57,901 nt of DNA. Origin: Verrucomicrobiia bacterium (GTDB taxonomy: Bacteria > Verrucomicrobiota > Verrucomicrobiia > Limisphaerales > JADLHS01). The position numbers and the translations under genes are program-made. Under the pieces are notes generated by a model that searched no databases, was not told where the DNA came from, and saw only the letters and a list, made by a program, of their open reading frames with translations. The first letter of the stretch is position 1; each line of letters starts with the position of its first letter. The stretch lies in the NCBI GenBank assembly GCA_011525685.1, contig WYBW01000098.1:1-57901 (forward strand). The letters run 5' to 3'. Below are positions 30,986 through 40,939 of this stretch, in pieces.

Positions 30986-33900
30986 TCCCGAGCCCATCCC
31001 GGCCCCGCTCACGCCGCCCGGTCGCACCGGTGGCGGAGGCACGCTGCCGCCGTTTGCCGTTCCCGATCACACGCTGATCCGGCCGATTGGCCGGGGCAGT
31101 TACGGCGAAGTCTGGCTGGCGCGCAATGTCATGGGCGCGTGGCGCGCGGTGAAGTTTGTCCACCGGCGGGATTTCGAGGATGACCGCCCCTTCGAGCGGG
31201 AACTGGCGGGCATCCAACGCTTCGAGCCCATCTCGCGCAGTCATCCCAGCCAGCTCAACATCCTCCACGTGGGTCGCGGTCCGGACGGGTTCTATTAAGT
31301 CATGGAACTGGCCGATGATCAGGGACGCGGCCAGGAGATTGACGAAGGGAGCTACGCGCCGCGGACGTTGCGGAGCGAATTGACGCAACAGGGCCGGTTG
31401 CCGTACGGGCAATGCCTGGAGATCGGAGTGCAACTGGCCACCGCCCTACAACACCTGCATGACCATGGGCTGGTGCATCGCGACATCAAACCGTCGAACA
31501 TCGTTTTCGTGAACGGCATTCCGAAGCTGGCGGACATCGGATTGGTGGCGCGGGCGGAGGCGACGATGTCCTTTGTCGGCACGGAAGGCTACCTGCCGCC
31601 CGAGGGACCGGGCACGCGTCAGGCCGACATCTTCAGCCTGGGCAAGGTGCTCTATGAACTGAGCACCGGCCAGGATCGCCAGCAGTTTCCCGAGATGCCG
31701 ACGAACATCGCCGCGCTTCAGGATCGGGAGCAGATCGCCGAGTTGAACCAGGTGGTGCTCAAGGCGTGTCATTCGGACGCCAAGCGACGGTATCAATCGG
31801 CGGCGGAGTTGCAGGCGGATTTGGCGCTGCTGCAAAGCGGCCAATCGGTGGCGCGGGTGCGGCGGATCGAGGAACGGCTGCGGTTTGTGCAACGGGCCGG
31901 AGCGCTGGTGACGGCGGTGGCGGCGGTGATCGCGGCTGGCTGGTTCTGGCAGGCGAAACAGACACGGGAGAAGAGCGAACTGGCGGAGGCGAACCGGCGC
32001 ATCGCCGAGGAGCGAACCACGCTGGCGGCGGAGAAGAGTGCGCTGGCGGAACAGAATCGAGAACGGCTCGTGCGGTTGAGCATTGCGAATGGCCTGCGGC
32101 TCCTCGACGAGGCGGACGATCCGAGCGGTGCTCTGCTTTGGTTTGCGCAGGCCCTGCCGTTGGTGGCAGACCGCCCCGCTGAGGAAGAGATCCATCGGAT
32201 ACGGATCCAACAGACCTTGAATCAATTGCCGCCACTGCTTCGGGTCGTACATGCTCCTGAAGGCGGAACCATCTTGAGCGGCGCCTTCAGTCCCGATGGG
32301 GCATGGGCAGCCACCGCATCCTTGCCATTCGAAGTCCGGGTCTGGTCCACGGACACAGGGGTTGATCGCTTCCCGCCCCTTCGGTTTCCGCAGACGATTT
32401 TCGCGGTGCGCTTTACGCCGGATGGCCGGCGGTTGATCGCCCAGTCAAGCTACGGGCCCGAACACGCGAAAGCGGGTCCGCATAAAGACAACTTTCCGGG
32501 ATTCGCGGTGGTCCTGGATGCCGCCACGGGCGAGGTGGTGTACCCCGCCATCACCAATGCCACTCTGACTGTCCTCAGCCCGGATGCCCGATGGTTGGCG
32601 GTGGCACGGCCCGACCACAGCGTGTCGCTGATCGGCGTGGACGACGGCCAAGTGGTGGCAGAGATCGCCGGGCACACGGATCGAATTCTCGCGCTTGCTT
32701 TCAGTGCGGAGTCGGACCGGTTGGTCACCGGCAGCGCCGATCGCACGGTTCGTGTCTGGCGCATACCTTCGGGGGAACCCGAGGGCTCCGCGCTGCAACA
32801 CGACGAACCTGTGATTCGGGCGGCGTTCCGACCTGGCGGACGGCAGGTGGCGACCGCCGAGCACCTTCTGGGGGATCGTGCCATTCTCGGCCGCGTATCG
32901 CTGTGGGACGTTGCACGCGGCTCACAGAGCAGGGTTACGAAGCAGATCGAAGGCGGGGTCGAGAGTGATGGCACGGTATGGGCACTTTTCTTCGAGCCCG
33001 CGCACGGCAACCGATTGTTCGTGGGAATTCGCAATGCCGTCCACGTGTGGGATGCCGACTCATTCGCCGAGGTATTGCCGCCACTCAAGATGGGTAGCGT
33101 GGCGCGATCCTGGGCGTTCAGCCCCGATGGCGCGAGCGTCGCGGTGGGCAGTGACGACGTCTGTGCTCGGGTCTGGGGCCTGCAACAGGGCGAACTCCTG
33201 TTTCCCCCGTTCCATCACACGGGCTGGGTCGAGAGCGTCGGTTTCAGTCCCGACGGTTCGAAGTTGCTGGTCACTGGAGGCAGCACGGCAAGGCTCTGGG
33301 CGCTCGAGGCAGCGCGCGAAACCGCCCGGCTCGAATTGCCAGCCAACCACATCCATCTCCCGGCCAATCACACCGGCTCGTTCCGCCCTCAGCTTGGGCT
33401 CGCTACCATCGGTCTCGACAACGGTCGGATCCTGGTCATGGATCAGGAACGGCTGACGGTCGCCGGTGTTCCTGAGCCACGGACCCGTGATGAGCAAGTC
33501 TGCAGCGGCATTGAAGGCTCGACCGGACGCCTTGTGGCGTTGGCCGAGCATCATGCACCTGCGGAGGAGGGGGCGCACCCTCGCACACGGTTATTCTGTG
33601 GGAGCAGGATCAAGGGCGCCTGCGACATGTCGCTCGCCTTCCTCACCCGGGCGAACTCCACGACCTGATGTTCCGCAACAACGATACCGAGCTGGTGACC
33701 CTGGACGATGACACGATCCGGATATGGCGCGCGGGCGACGGCGGGCTTGAACGGAGCGTGCCGATTCCCGATTCGTTTCAACGGCCTTGGATGGACATTT
33801 TGCCAGGTTCGATCCGGCCGGATGGCGGTGCGGTCATCCTCTTGCGGGGCAAAACGTTCGAGGACGCGGAATTGCATTTGTTCGATCTGGGAACCGGCCA

Positions 33901-34579
33901 ATTCACCGGCAAGCCGTTCCTGTTTAGCCGGCTGTCCGTCATGCCGAATCGGATGCGTTTCTCTCCCGACGGCACTCGGCTGGCCTCTGTGGGCCCTGAC
34001 CAGAAGGCTGCGATCATTGACTTGGCGACCGGGGAAGCCGCTGTGCATCATCTCGGACTTCAGGGCAACCTGCTTGACCTGGATTGGAGCCCGGATGGTA
34101 CACGACTGATTACAGCAGGACTTGCCGGGTCCGTAATACAGTGGGACGTCGCCTCGGGCAAGATGCTGCTGACGCCCATGGCTACCGGGTGGGGTCCGGC
34201 CAGGTCCGCGAGATGGAGCCCCGACGGACGGTTCATTGCCTACCGAAACGAAGGACGCGTGGCGCGGGTCTGGGATGTGGCGACGGCGGAAGCGGTTACG
34301 CCCATGTTGCGGCATACCGGCTACATTTACTGGGCGTACATCACACCGGCCCATCGGCTCATCACGGGCAGCGCGCCCAACTTGATCCGTGCCTGGGATC
34401 TGAAACCGACGCTGCTGCCGGTGGAGGTGATTGCAGATTACGTCAAGCTCCTCTCCGCTCGACAGCTCAGCGCGAATGGGTTGCTGTCGGGCATCCCCGG
34501 CCCGGAACTGGCCGAACTGCATCGTTCGTTGCTTGCCCGGCATCCGGAGTTGTTCCCGACTCCGGCAGGGCGGGATTGA
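30978..34579 (+). pseudogene. Broken Ser/Thr protein kinase with WD40 propeller (nonsense codon and frameshift)
   Basis: Read through its lesions this is a protein of about 1,200 residues. The kinase lobe has IGRGSYGEVW (Gly loop), AVKFVH, LVHRDIKPSN (catalytic loop), KLADIGLV (DIG in place of DFG, metal Asp kept) and GTEGYLPPE. A membrane helix (ALVTAVAAVIAAGWFW) precedes WD40-like repeats (FSPDGAWAATAS, FSAESDRLVTGSADRTVRVW, FSPDGASVAVGSDD and others). Lesion one is TAA at 31296-31298 in the same frame, where GFY-stop-VMELADD should be GFYYVMELADD, one base from TAC. Lesion two is in the G-run at 33570-33574: five Gs where six restore the downstream WD40 frame (HTVILWEQDQGRL). With two separate lesions it is probably dead; sequencing error cannot be excluded for the run. 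Confidence 0.85.
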
Positions 34580-34608
34580 GTGCCTGTTGATTGAGTTGGA
34601 CCCTGCTC

Positions 34609-34742
34609 TTGAACCAGCCAAGTTCTCTTTCGGGTGATGATGCGGAGGCCACGCGGTCGAGCTTGAACCGGCGGCTCCGCAACTGGGAGGACCACGCCCG
34701 TTGGCAGGAGATATCCTGAACCTGCTGGAAGTTCATTGATTC
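34609..34742 (+). pseudogene. N-terminal remnant of a second ECF sigma factor gene
   Basis: Translation from TTG 34609 reads SGDDAEATRSSLNRRLRNW, then a stop within WQEIS-stop-TCWKFID. The intact sigma at 25067 reads SGDDPDATRSSLIQRLHDW and WRDFFDTYWKLIY at the same places. The similarity ends exactly where the family B repeat begins (34743), so the element may have cut the gene or marks a deletion end. It starts 30 bp after the broken kinase gene, the usual partner of such sigma genes. Confidence 0.75.
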
Positions 34743-34863
34743 GGTGGCGGTGGTCGCGCTGCGACCACCCCGTCCGCGTCCAGAGGACGGAACCGCGGGT
34801 CGAGAGACTTCAAGTTGCGCCGCTCTGCACGGCACTACTCGTCGCAGCGCGGCGAGTCCCACC
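34743..34863 (+). repeat. Family B hairpin-ended repeat, copy 2
   Basis: A 121 bp element from GGTGG to CCACC, with GGTGGTCGCGCTGCGAC at the left and CTCGTCGC-AGC-GCGGCGAG at the right. It matches copy 1 closely at both ends and at CAAGTTGCGCCGCTC, with a freer middle. It abuts the sigma remnant. Confidence 0.75.
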
Positions 34864-34912
34864 GGCACGTTTCAACTTTCGGCCTGGCCACGCGGTTCGA
34901 TAGATTTCGCGC

Positions 34913-35998
34913 ATGAGTGTTGCCAACCGCGCCCGCCGCCAGTTCGCCAGTGACAATTACGCCGGCATCTGCCCCGAGGCCTGGGCCGCCATGACCGAGG
35001 CCAACACCGGCCACGAGGTCAGTTATGGGAACGATACCTGGACCGAAAAGGCCGCCAATCTCATCCGTGAGGTGTTCGAGACCGATTGCGAGGTGTTCTT
35101 CGTGTTCAACGGCACGGCGGCCAATTCGCTTTCGCTGGCGTCGCTGTGCCAGTCCTATCACAGCGTGCTCTGCCACCGGCTGGCGCACGTGGAGGTGGCC
35201 GAGTGCGGCGCGCCGGAGTTTTTTGCCAACGGCAGCAAGGTGCTGTTGCTCGGCGGCGATAACGGAAAGATTGATCCGAATGAAATCCACGCCGCCGTCA
35301 ACAAACGCACGGACATTCATTATCCCAAACCCAAGGCTCTGAGCCTTACCCAGGCCACCGAGGAGGGAACGGTCTATTCCGTGGATGAGATTAGGTCGCT
35401 GACCGACCTTGCCCGCCACTACGGTCTGCGCGTCCACATGGACGGTGCGCGCTTTGCGAATGCCGTGGCCTCGCTGAATGTCGCGCCGGCGGACATCACC
35501 TGGCGGGCCGGCGTGGACGTGTTGTGCTTTGGCGGCACCAAGAATGGCATCGCCATTGGCGAGGCGGTGGTGTTCTTTAATCGCGACGCGGCGGCTGAGT
35601 TCGATTATCGCTGTAAACAGGGCGGGCAGCTTGCCTCGAAGATGCGCTTTCTCTCCGCGCCGTGGACGGGCGTGCTCAAGGACGGCGCGTGGCTGCGGCA
35701 CGCAAACCACGCGAATGTAATGGCAAAACGACTGGAGTCCGGCATCCGCGGTTTGCCGCAGGTCGAAATCGCCTACCCGGTCCAAAGCAATGTCGTGTTC
35801 GCGCGGATTCCGAAGCCGGTCGTGCAAGGCATGTATGAGCGGGGCTGGAAATTCTACACGCACGTGGGCCAAGCCGACGAAGCCCGGCTCATGTGCAGTT
35901 GGGACACAACGCCGGAGGACGTGGACGCGTTCGCGGCGGATCTACGGGAATTGGTTGAAACCATCGAACCCAAACATTCGACCTCGAATGCTCACTGA
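34913..35998 (+). CDS. ltaE: Low-specificity L-threonine aldolase (PLP fold type I)
   Basis: The protein has 361 residues, slightly longer than E. coli LtaE (333). It cleaves threonine to glycine and acetaldehyde. Recognisable parts are FASDNYAG at the start, FFVFNGTAANSLSLASLC, HRLAHVEVAECG, GLRVHMDGARFANA (cofactor Asp) and the PLP-lysine segment VLCFGGTKNGIAIGEAVV. Close relatives include beta-eliminating lyases of the same fold. A TAGATT box (34901-34906) lies six bases before ATG 34913 and no Shine-Dalgarno is visible, so the message may be leaderless. Confidence 0.93.
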   Translation: MSVANRARRQFASDNYAGICPEAWAAMTEANTGHEVSYGNDTWTEKAANLIREVFETDCEVFFVFNGTAANSLSLASLCQSYHSVLCHRLAHVEVAECGAPEFFANGSKVLLLGGDNGKIDPNEIHAAVNKRTDIHYPKPKALSLTQATEEGTVYSVDEIRSLTDLARHYGLRVHMDGARFANAVASLNVAPADITWRAGVDVLCFGGTKNGIAIGEAVVFFNRDAAAEFDYRCKQGGQLASKMRFLSAPWTGVLKDGAWLRHANHANVMAKRLESGIRGLPQVEIAYPVQSNVVFARIPKPVVQGMYERGWKFYTHVGQADEARLMCSWDTTPEDVDAFAADLRELVETIEPKHSTSNAH

Positions 35999-36057
35999 AG
36001 CAATGGCCAGGCTGCCTGATAATCTGGTGCTTGCCCCTTTGGCTTCTTGAAAATGGA

Positions 36058-36076
36058 GACCGGCGCGACGCCGGTC
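36058..36076. terminator. Hairpin between convergent genes
   Basis: GACCGGC-GCGAC-GCCGGTC is a perfect seven-pair stem placed between the threonine aldolase gene and the convergent ABC ATPase gene, just beyond the latter's stop. There is no T-run, so it may be a weak two-way terminator or a lone hairpin of the repeat type. Confidence 0.35.
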
Positions 36077-37573
36077 CTACGCCGCCTTCGCTTCCACCCC
36101 CGCCATCAGCCGCATGAGGTTCGGTTGGGAGAACTCCTCGCGTGACAACTCACCGACGATTTGGCCTTCGCGCATCACAATAATGCGACGGCTCAAGTTC
36201 ATCACTTCGGGCAATTCGGACGAGATGACCAGCAGCGCCAGCCCCTGGCAGGCCAGTTCGTCGAGCAGACGATGAATCTCCGCCTTCGCGCCCACGTCCA
36301 CACCGCGTGTCGGCTCGTCCACGATGAGAATCTCGCACTCGCGCGCGAGCCACTTGGCCAGCGCCACCTTCTGCTGGTTGCCGCCGCTCAAGCCGTCAAT
36401 GCCCGCGTCCAGTGAGGGCGTTTTCACCCGCAACTGATCCACGTAGCGCTGGACTATTGAGCGCTCTTGGCGTCGCTTCACAAACCCGCCCAGGTTCAGG
36501 CGTGATAAAATGGCCAGCGACGTGTTCTCACGGCAGTTCATCGAGAGCACCAGCCCCATGCGTTTGCGGTCTTCCGGCAGGAAGCCGATGCCCGAGGCCA
36601 GTGCGGTGGTCACCGAGCCGAGCGGCATTTCCTTGCCATGAACAACCACCTTGCCGGTCGCGTTGGGATCCACGCCAAAGATGGCCTGCGCGACTTCGCT
36701 CCGGCCCGCGCCCACCAGACCAGCGACCCCCAGAATTTCTCCCTTGCGCAGAGTGAAGCTAATGTTGCGGAACTTGCCGGGCGAGGAAAGATTCTCCACA
36801 CGCAGCATCTCTTCACCGAGCGACTGCGCCAAATGTTGCGAGCTGTATTGCTTCACCTCGCGGCCAACCATCTGGTGAATGATGCGCTCGGTGTTGGTTT
36901 CGGAAACCTTCTCAGTGGCGACGTGGCAGCCGTCACGCAGGACGGTGACGGTGTCGCAGAGCCGGAAGATTTCCTCGATCCGGTGGGAGACGTAGATGAC
37001 CGTGATGCCGCGTTGCTTGAGCTGGTCCAGCAACTCGAACAGATGCTCGGTTTCGCGCACGGACAGCGAACTGGTCGGTTCGTCCATCACGATGACCTGC
37101 GCGCGGGTGCCGAGCGCGGCGGCAATCTGCACCATCTGTTCCTGCGCGGTGGACAGCTCACCGATGGGCACGTCCACGGGAATATCGGACTCGATTTCGC
37201 TCAACATGGCGCGAGCCAGGTCGCACATCCGGCGGCGGTCGAGCCACCCGGCGCGCGAGGGCAGGTCGCCCAGGCAGAGGTTTTCCGCGACGGTCAGGTT
37301 CGGACAAAAGGCGAGTTCCTGATGGACCATGGCGATGCCGAGTTTGCGCGCCGCCAGGGGATTGGGCGCGTGAACCGGTTTGCCATCGAGCCGAATCTCG
37401 CCTCCGTCGGCGACATACACTCCGGCCAGGATTTTGCCGAGCGTGCTCTTGCCCGCGCCGTTCTCGCCCATGAGCGCGTGGCAACTCCCGCGTTCGACAC
37501 CGAAACTCACCCCGTCCAGGGCGAGCACGCCGGGAAAGCGCTTGGTGATGCCGTTAAACTGGATGAAGGCCAT
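36077..37573 (-). CDS. Sugar ABC transporter ATPase, RbsA/MglA type (two ATPase domains), orphan
   Basis: The protein has 498 residues from ATG 37573, the standard length. The first domain has GENGAGKSTLGKILAG (Walker A), STAQEQMVQIAAAL (signature variant), VIVMDEPTSSLS (Walker B) and YVSHRIEEI. The second has a degenerate Walker A (GLVGAGRSEVAQAIFG), as usual in this family, LSGGNQQKVALAKWLA and LIVDEPTRGVDVGAKAEI. It would energise uptake of ribose, galactose or a related sugar. Neither a permease nor a binding protein is next to it, so its partners must be elsewhere. A frame extending to 37807 is rejected: it lacks family character. Confidence 0.92.
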   Translation of the reverse strand: MAFIQFNGITKRFPGVLALDGVSFGVERGSCHALMGENGAGKSTLGKILAGVYVADGGEIRLDGKPVHAPNPLAARKLGIAMVHQELAFCPNLTVAENLCLGDLPSRAGWLDRRRMCDLARAMLSEIESDIPVDVPIGELSTAQEQMVQIAAALGTRAQVIVMDEPTSSLSVRETEHLFELLDQLKQRGITVIYVSHRIEEIFRLCDTVTVLRDGCHVATEKVSETNTERIIHQMVGREVKQYSSQHLAQSLGEEMLRVENLSSPGKFRNISFTLRKGEILGVAGLVGAGRSEVAQAIFGVDPNATGKVVVHGKEMPLGSVTTALASGIGFLPEDRKRMGLVLSMNCRENTSLAILSRLNLGGFVKRRQERSIVQRYVDQLRVKTPSLDAGIDGLSGGNQQKVALAKWLARECEILIVDEPTRGVDVGAKAEIHRLLDELACQGLALLVISSELPEVMNLSRRIIVMREGQIVGELSREEFSQPNLMRLMAGVEAKAA

Positions 37574-37752
37574 GGCCAGGGCAGGTTGTTGCTGGTTTGC
37601 CAACAAGGCGCAAGTGGAAAAACTGCATCTGAGGAAAACTCGACACTGCCCATGCCACTCTTGCGCGTCGGCCCTGCCGGCGTCGGTGCGACCACGCCGG
37701 TGCTTGTCAATTTGAAGGGTGGATTGGCCTCGAGTCGGTGGTTGAAACCATC

Positions 37753-38937
37753 CTACGCCGCCGCCATCTGCGGCTGGCCCCTGAATCCGCACAGTTCCTT
37801 GAACCATTTCCAGACGGCGCGGATGCCGACCTCGCGTGTGCCGGCGAAGCCGTAGATCTTCGCGACCTCTTCCTCGTGCCCGAGATAGCGGGGCGGCAGC
37901 AGCATCGCGGTCTTGGCTTCCTCGCCTTCCAAGCGCAGGATTTCGGAGTAGAACACACCGCGACCGGCTTCATAGCGACCTTCGGGAATCTCCAGCGTGC
38001 GCGGCGGCAAGACCAGCCAAGGGCGGTAACGCAGCACCAGTTTCCCTTGACCGTCGCGACACAGCTTGCCGTAAGTGCGCGCGGGCACTTTGTTGATCTT
38101 GCGGCCCAGAAAGACCTTGTTCGTGACCGGGTCGGGCGTGAAACGTTTGCGGCGGCGCGTGAAGTAGTCCCAGATGAACACCGTTCCGAAATGGGTGAGC
38201 CGGAACGACCAGCCGGCGATGAAGTACGAGATCACGATGATGACGACCGCCCACGCCGCGCCAATCCACGGGTTCATCAGGGACGTGCCAGCCACGGTGG
38301 CAAGAATCGCGGTCCGGAAAGCCTTGAGGGCGGCATCCACCGTGGTGAAGGGGCTCAGCAGGATGAGGATGTTGATGGCGTTGGCCGCAAGAAACACGAT
38401 GGCGAAAACGGCCACCGAGACCGGCACCATGATGATGTTGTAGAGCCACGAGAAATCGGCGGCGGCCAGTCCCATGGCGCCCAGCAGGGAAGCATCCTGT
38501 TTCAGCTCGTGGGACATGATCGCGATGAGCGGCACGACGGCGCCGGCCGCGATCAGTCCGCTGATCTTGTTCTCCACGGTTTCCGCCACATCGAGCGGCT
38601 TTTTGGCGGCGGTGGGCAACGCCGCGCCGGCGGTGTCTTTGACGAAACAAGCCGCCACCAGCAGCAGGGCCGGCACCCAGAACCACGGCTGCGCAAACCA
38701 CGGCAGGTTGGCCCGGGCCTCGGGGGTTTTGGCTTTGAACCACTTCAACGCGCCATAGGCGCTCGTCCCCAGCAGCGGGGAAATGGCGACTCCCGTGATG
38801 GTGGAAATGGACTCGGCCAGTTGGGCGCCGGGTGCGTGAGACTTGCCACTCGCGCCGGTGGAGGCGATGGCGCTTGGCGCGGTCAACCAGCCCACGCACA
38901 AGCACAGACCCAGCAAGGTCATCAGGCTCTTTCTCAT
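37753..38937 (-). CDS. Polytopic membrane protein of unknown function with signal peptide
   Basis: The protein has 394 residues from ATG 38937 (a longer frame lacks a signal). A signal peptide (1-26) is followed by a Ser/Gly stretch and five or six membrane helices: about 80-98, 130-150, 165-205, 225-245 and 255-275. A basic segment (YFTRRRKRF) and a soluble C-terminal domain of about 110 residues (LGRKINKVPARTYGKL, LRYRPWLVLPPRTLEIPEG) follow. I do not recognise the family. It is upstream of, and in the same direction as, the ABC ATPase gene but separated by 179 bp in which I see nothing. Confidence 0.7.
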   Translation of the reverse strand: MRKSLMTLLGLCLCVGWLTAPSAIASTGASGKSHAPGAQLAESISTITGVAISPLLGTSAYGALKWFKAKTPEARANLPWFAQPWFWVPALLLVAACFVKDTAGAALPTAAKKPLDVAETVENKISGLIAAGAVVPLIAIMSHELKQDASLLGAMGLAAADFSWLYNIIMVPVSVAVFAIVFLAANAINILILLSPFTTVDAALKAFRTAILATVAGTSLMNPWIGAAWAVVIIVISYFIAGWSFRLTHFGTVFIWDYFTRRRKRFTPDPVTNKVFLGRKINKVPARTYGKLCRDGQGKLVLRYRPWLVLPPRTLEIPEGRYEAGRGVFYSEILRLEGEEAKTAMLLPPRYLGHEEEVAKIYGFAGTREVGIRAVWKWFKELCGFRGQPQMAAA

Positions 38938-39074
38938 GCCCTTAACTTGCCGGATTCGATGCCGGTGTAAAGAGGGTTTCGACCCGACAGAATGCCCTCC
39001 AATTGCGGTGGTTTTGAGCTCGCTTGGCCGAAGGCGAAAGGTTAAACCGCCTGCGAATTCAACGACCTTGAGTG

Positions 39075-39512
39075 ATGGATCCATTTCTTCAAGCCGCGAT
39101 TGCAGAAGCGCACAAAGCGCAGGCAGCGGGCGGCATTCCCATTGGCTCGGTGCTGGTCCTGGAAGGCCGCATCATCGGACGGGGGCATAATCAGCGCGTG
39201 CAGCGCGGCAGCGTGATTCATCACGCGGAGATGAACTGCCTGGAAAACGCCGGGCGACAACCGGCCGCCGTTTACCGCCGGTGCGTGCTTTACTCGACGC
39301 TTTCGCCCTGCCCGATGTGCAGCGGCGCGGCGTTGCTCTACAAGATCCCGCGCATTGTCGTGGGCGAGAACCAGACCTTCCAAGGCCCGGAGGATTACGT
39401 CCGCTCGCATGGCGTCGTCGTTGAGGTGCTCCAAGAACCGACATGCATCCAGATGATGCGGAAGTTTATCGAAGCGAACCCGGAGCTTTGGAACGAGGAT
39501 ATCGGGGTGTGA
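39075..39512 (+). CDS. Cytosine deaminase, yeast Fcy1-like, zinc-dependent
   Basis: The protein has 145 residues from ATG 39075 (GTG 39072 is also possible). Zinc ligands and the catalytic Glu are in [10 protein letters not shown] and SPCPMCSGA. Substrate-pocket and C-terminal parts resemble fungal cytosine deaminase strongly: [29 protein letters not shown] and [14 protein letters not shown], the last matching the yeast C-terminal lid. It would convert cytosine to uracil in pyrimidine salvage. Guanine or other base deaminase activity is the main alternative. It is divergent from the membrane protein gene and convergent with clpX. Confidence 0.85.
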   Translation: MDPFLQAAIAEAHKAQAAGGIPIGSVLVLEGRIIGRGHNQRVQRGSVIHHAEMNCLENAGRQPAAVYRRCVLYSTLSPCPMCSGAALLYKIPRIVVGENQTFQGPEDYVRSHGVVVEVLQEPTCIQMMRKFIEANPELWNEDIGV

Positions 39513-39575
39513 GACGGGGGTCGCGGGAGCACCGGGACGCATCCCATTTGCCGGCGCCGTGCGTGGGCGCGACGC

Positions 39576-40877
39576 TTACGCCGCCGCCTGGTCCTGCTTG
39601 CGGCGGATGATCGGCTTGCTCTCTCCGAGCACGACCGCTTGGGTGATTTTGATGTCCAGAATGTCGCCGCTCTCGGGCACATCGTACATCACGTCGAGCA
39701 TCAGTCGTTCGATCAAGCCGCGCAGGGCGCGAGCGCCCGTGCCTTTTCGGTGGGCCTGCGCCGCCAGTTCGCGCAACGCGTCGGGCGAGAATTCCAGGTC
39801 CACGCCCTCCATCGCCATGAGTTTGGCGTATTGTTTGGTGAGCGCGTTCTTTGGGTCGGTGAGAATGGAAACCAGTTGTTCCTCGGTCAATTCAGCCAGC
39901 GTGGTGGTGACCGGCAGGCGGCCGATGAATTCGGGGATGAAACCGAAGTTCAGCAGGTCCTCCGGCTCGACGTGTTGCAAGATTTCGTGGCGCGGCACGG
40001 CGGAGGCCTTTTGCACCTCCTCGAACGCGCCAAACCCCATGACATGCCGACCCAGCCGCCGCTGGATGATTTTTTCCAGGCCGATGAACGCGCCGCCGCA
40101 GATGAACAAGATGTTGGTGGTGTCCACGCGGATGTATTCCTGCTGGGGATGTTTGCGTCCGCCCTGGGGCGGAACGTTGCAGACCGTGCCCTCGAGAATC
40201 TTGAGCAGCGCCTGCTGCACGCCCTCCCCGGAAACGTCGCGCGTGATGGACACGTTGTCCGTCTTGCGCGCGATCTTGTCTATCTCGTCAATGTAAATGA
40301 TGCCGCGTTGCGCGCGCTTCACGTCGTAGTCCGCGTTCTGCAACAACCGTAAAATGATGTTCTCGACGTCTTCGCCGACGTAACCCGCCTCGGTGAGCGT
40401 GGTCGCATCCGCCATGGCGAAGGGAACATCCAGAATCCGCGCGAGAGACCGGGCCAGCAGCGTTTTGCCCGACCCGGTCGGCCCGATCATCAGGATGTTG
40501 CTCTTCTCGATCTCCACTTCCGTGTGAGGTGGCGCCGCCGCCGCCTGGCCGCGCTCGGCGGTGTCACCCTCGCCGGGAGGCGACTCTTGCTGGATGCGCT
40601 TGAAGTGGTTATGCACCGCGACCGCCAGGGTCTTCTTCGCGTGATCCTGACCGACGCAATGCAGGTCAAGCTGCCGTTTGATCTCAGCGGGTTTGGGAAC
40701 GGTGAACTTCGCGTGCTGCTTGCGGCTTTGAAGCTGGAGTTCGCGGTCCAGGACGTTCTTGCAAAGGATGATGCAGTTGTCACAAATGTAAACGCCCGGA
40801 CCGGCAATGAGCTTTCTCACTTCCGCGTGCGATTTGCCGCAGAAACTGCACATCGTGATGTTGGTGGGGCGGGCCAA
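39576..40877 (-). CDS. clpX: ATP-dependent Clp protease ATPase subunit ClpX
   Basis: The protein has 433 residues. The N-terminal zinc domain has [11 protein letters not shown] and [10 protein letters not shown]. The AAA+ core has [13 protein letters not shown] (Walker A), the pore loop [19 protein letters not shown] (Walker B), [17 protein letters not shown] and sensor 2 GARALR. The ClpP-docking loop reads MGFG where most ClpX have IGFG. ClpX unfolds tagged proteins for ClpP, whose gene lies 62 bp upstream in the same direction. The start is TTG 40877 or ATG 40853 (MCSFCGK); neither has a clear Shine-Dalgarno. Confidence 0.97.
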   Translation of the reverse strand: MARPTNITMCSFCGKSHAEVRKLIAGPGVYICDNCIILCKNVLDRELQLQSRKQHAKFTVPKPAEIKRQLDLHCVGQDHAKKTLAVAVHNHFKRIQQESPPGEGDTAERGQAAAAPPHTEVEIEKSNILMIGPTGSGKTLLARSLARILDVPFAMADATTLTEAGYVGEDVENIILRLLQNADYDVKRAQRGIIYIDEIDKIARKTDNVSITRDVSGEGVQQALLKILEGTVCNVPPQGGRKHPQQEYIRVDTTNILFICGGAFIGLEKIIQRRLGRHVMGFGAFEEVQKASAVPRHEILQHVEPEDLLNFGFIPEFIGRLPVTTTLAELTEEQLVSILTDPKNALTKQYAKLMAMEGVDLEFSPDALRELAAQAHRKGTGARALRGLIERLMLDVMYDVPESGDILDIKITQAVVLGESKPIIRRKQDQAAA

Positions 40878-40939
40878 GGGATTTTGCGCTTTATGATTTT
40901 GAGCTGGGTGATTTCACTGCCATCCCGGGCAAAAGGCAT

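Noticed and set aside
37574..37807. N-terminal extension of the ABC ATPase frame
   Set aside because: The extra 78 residues have no family match and the ATG at 37573 gives the standard RbsA length.
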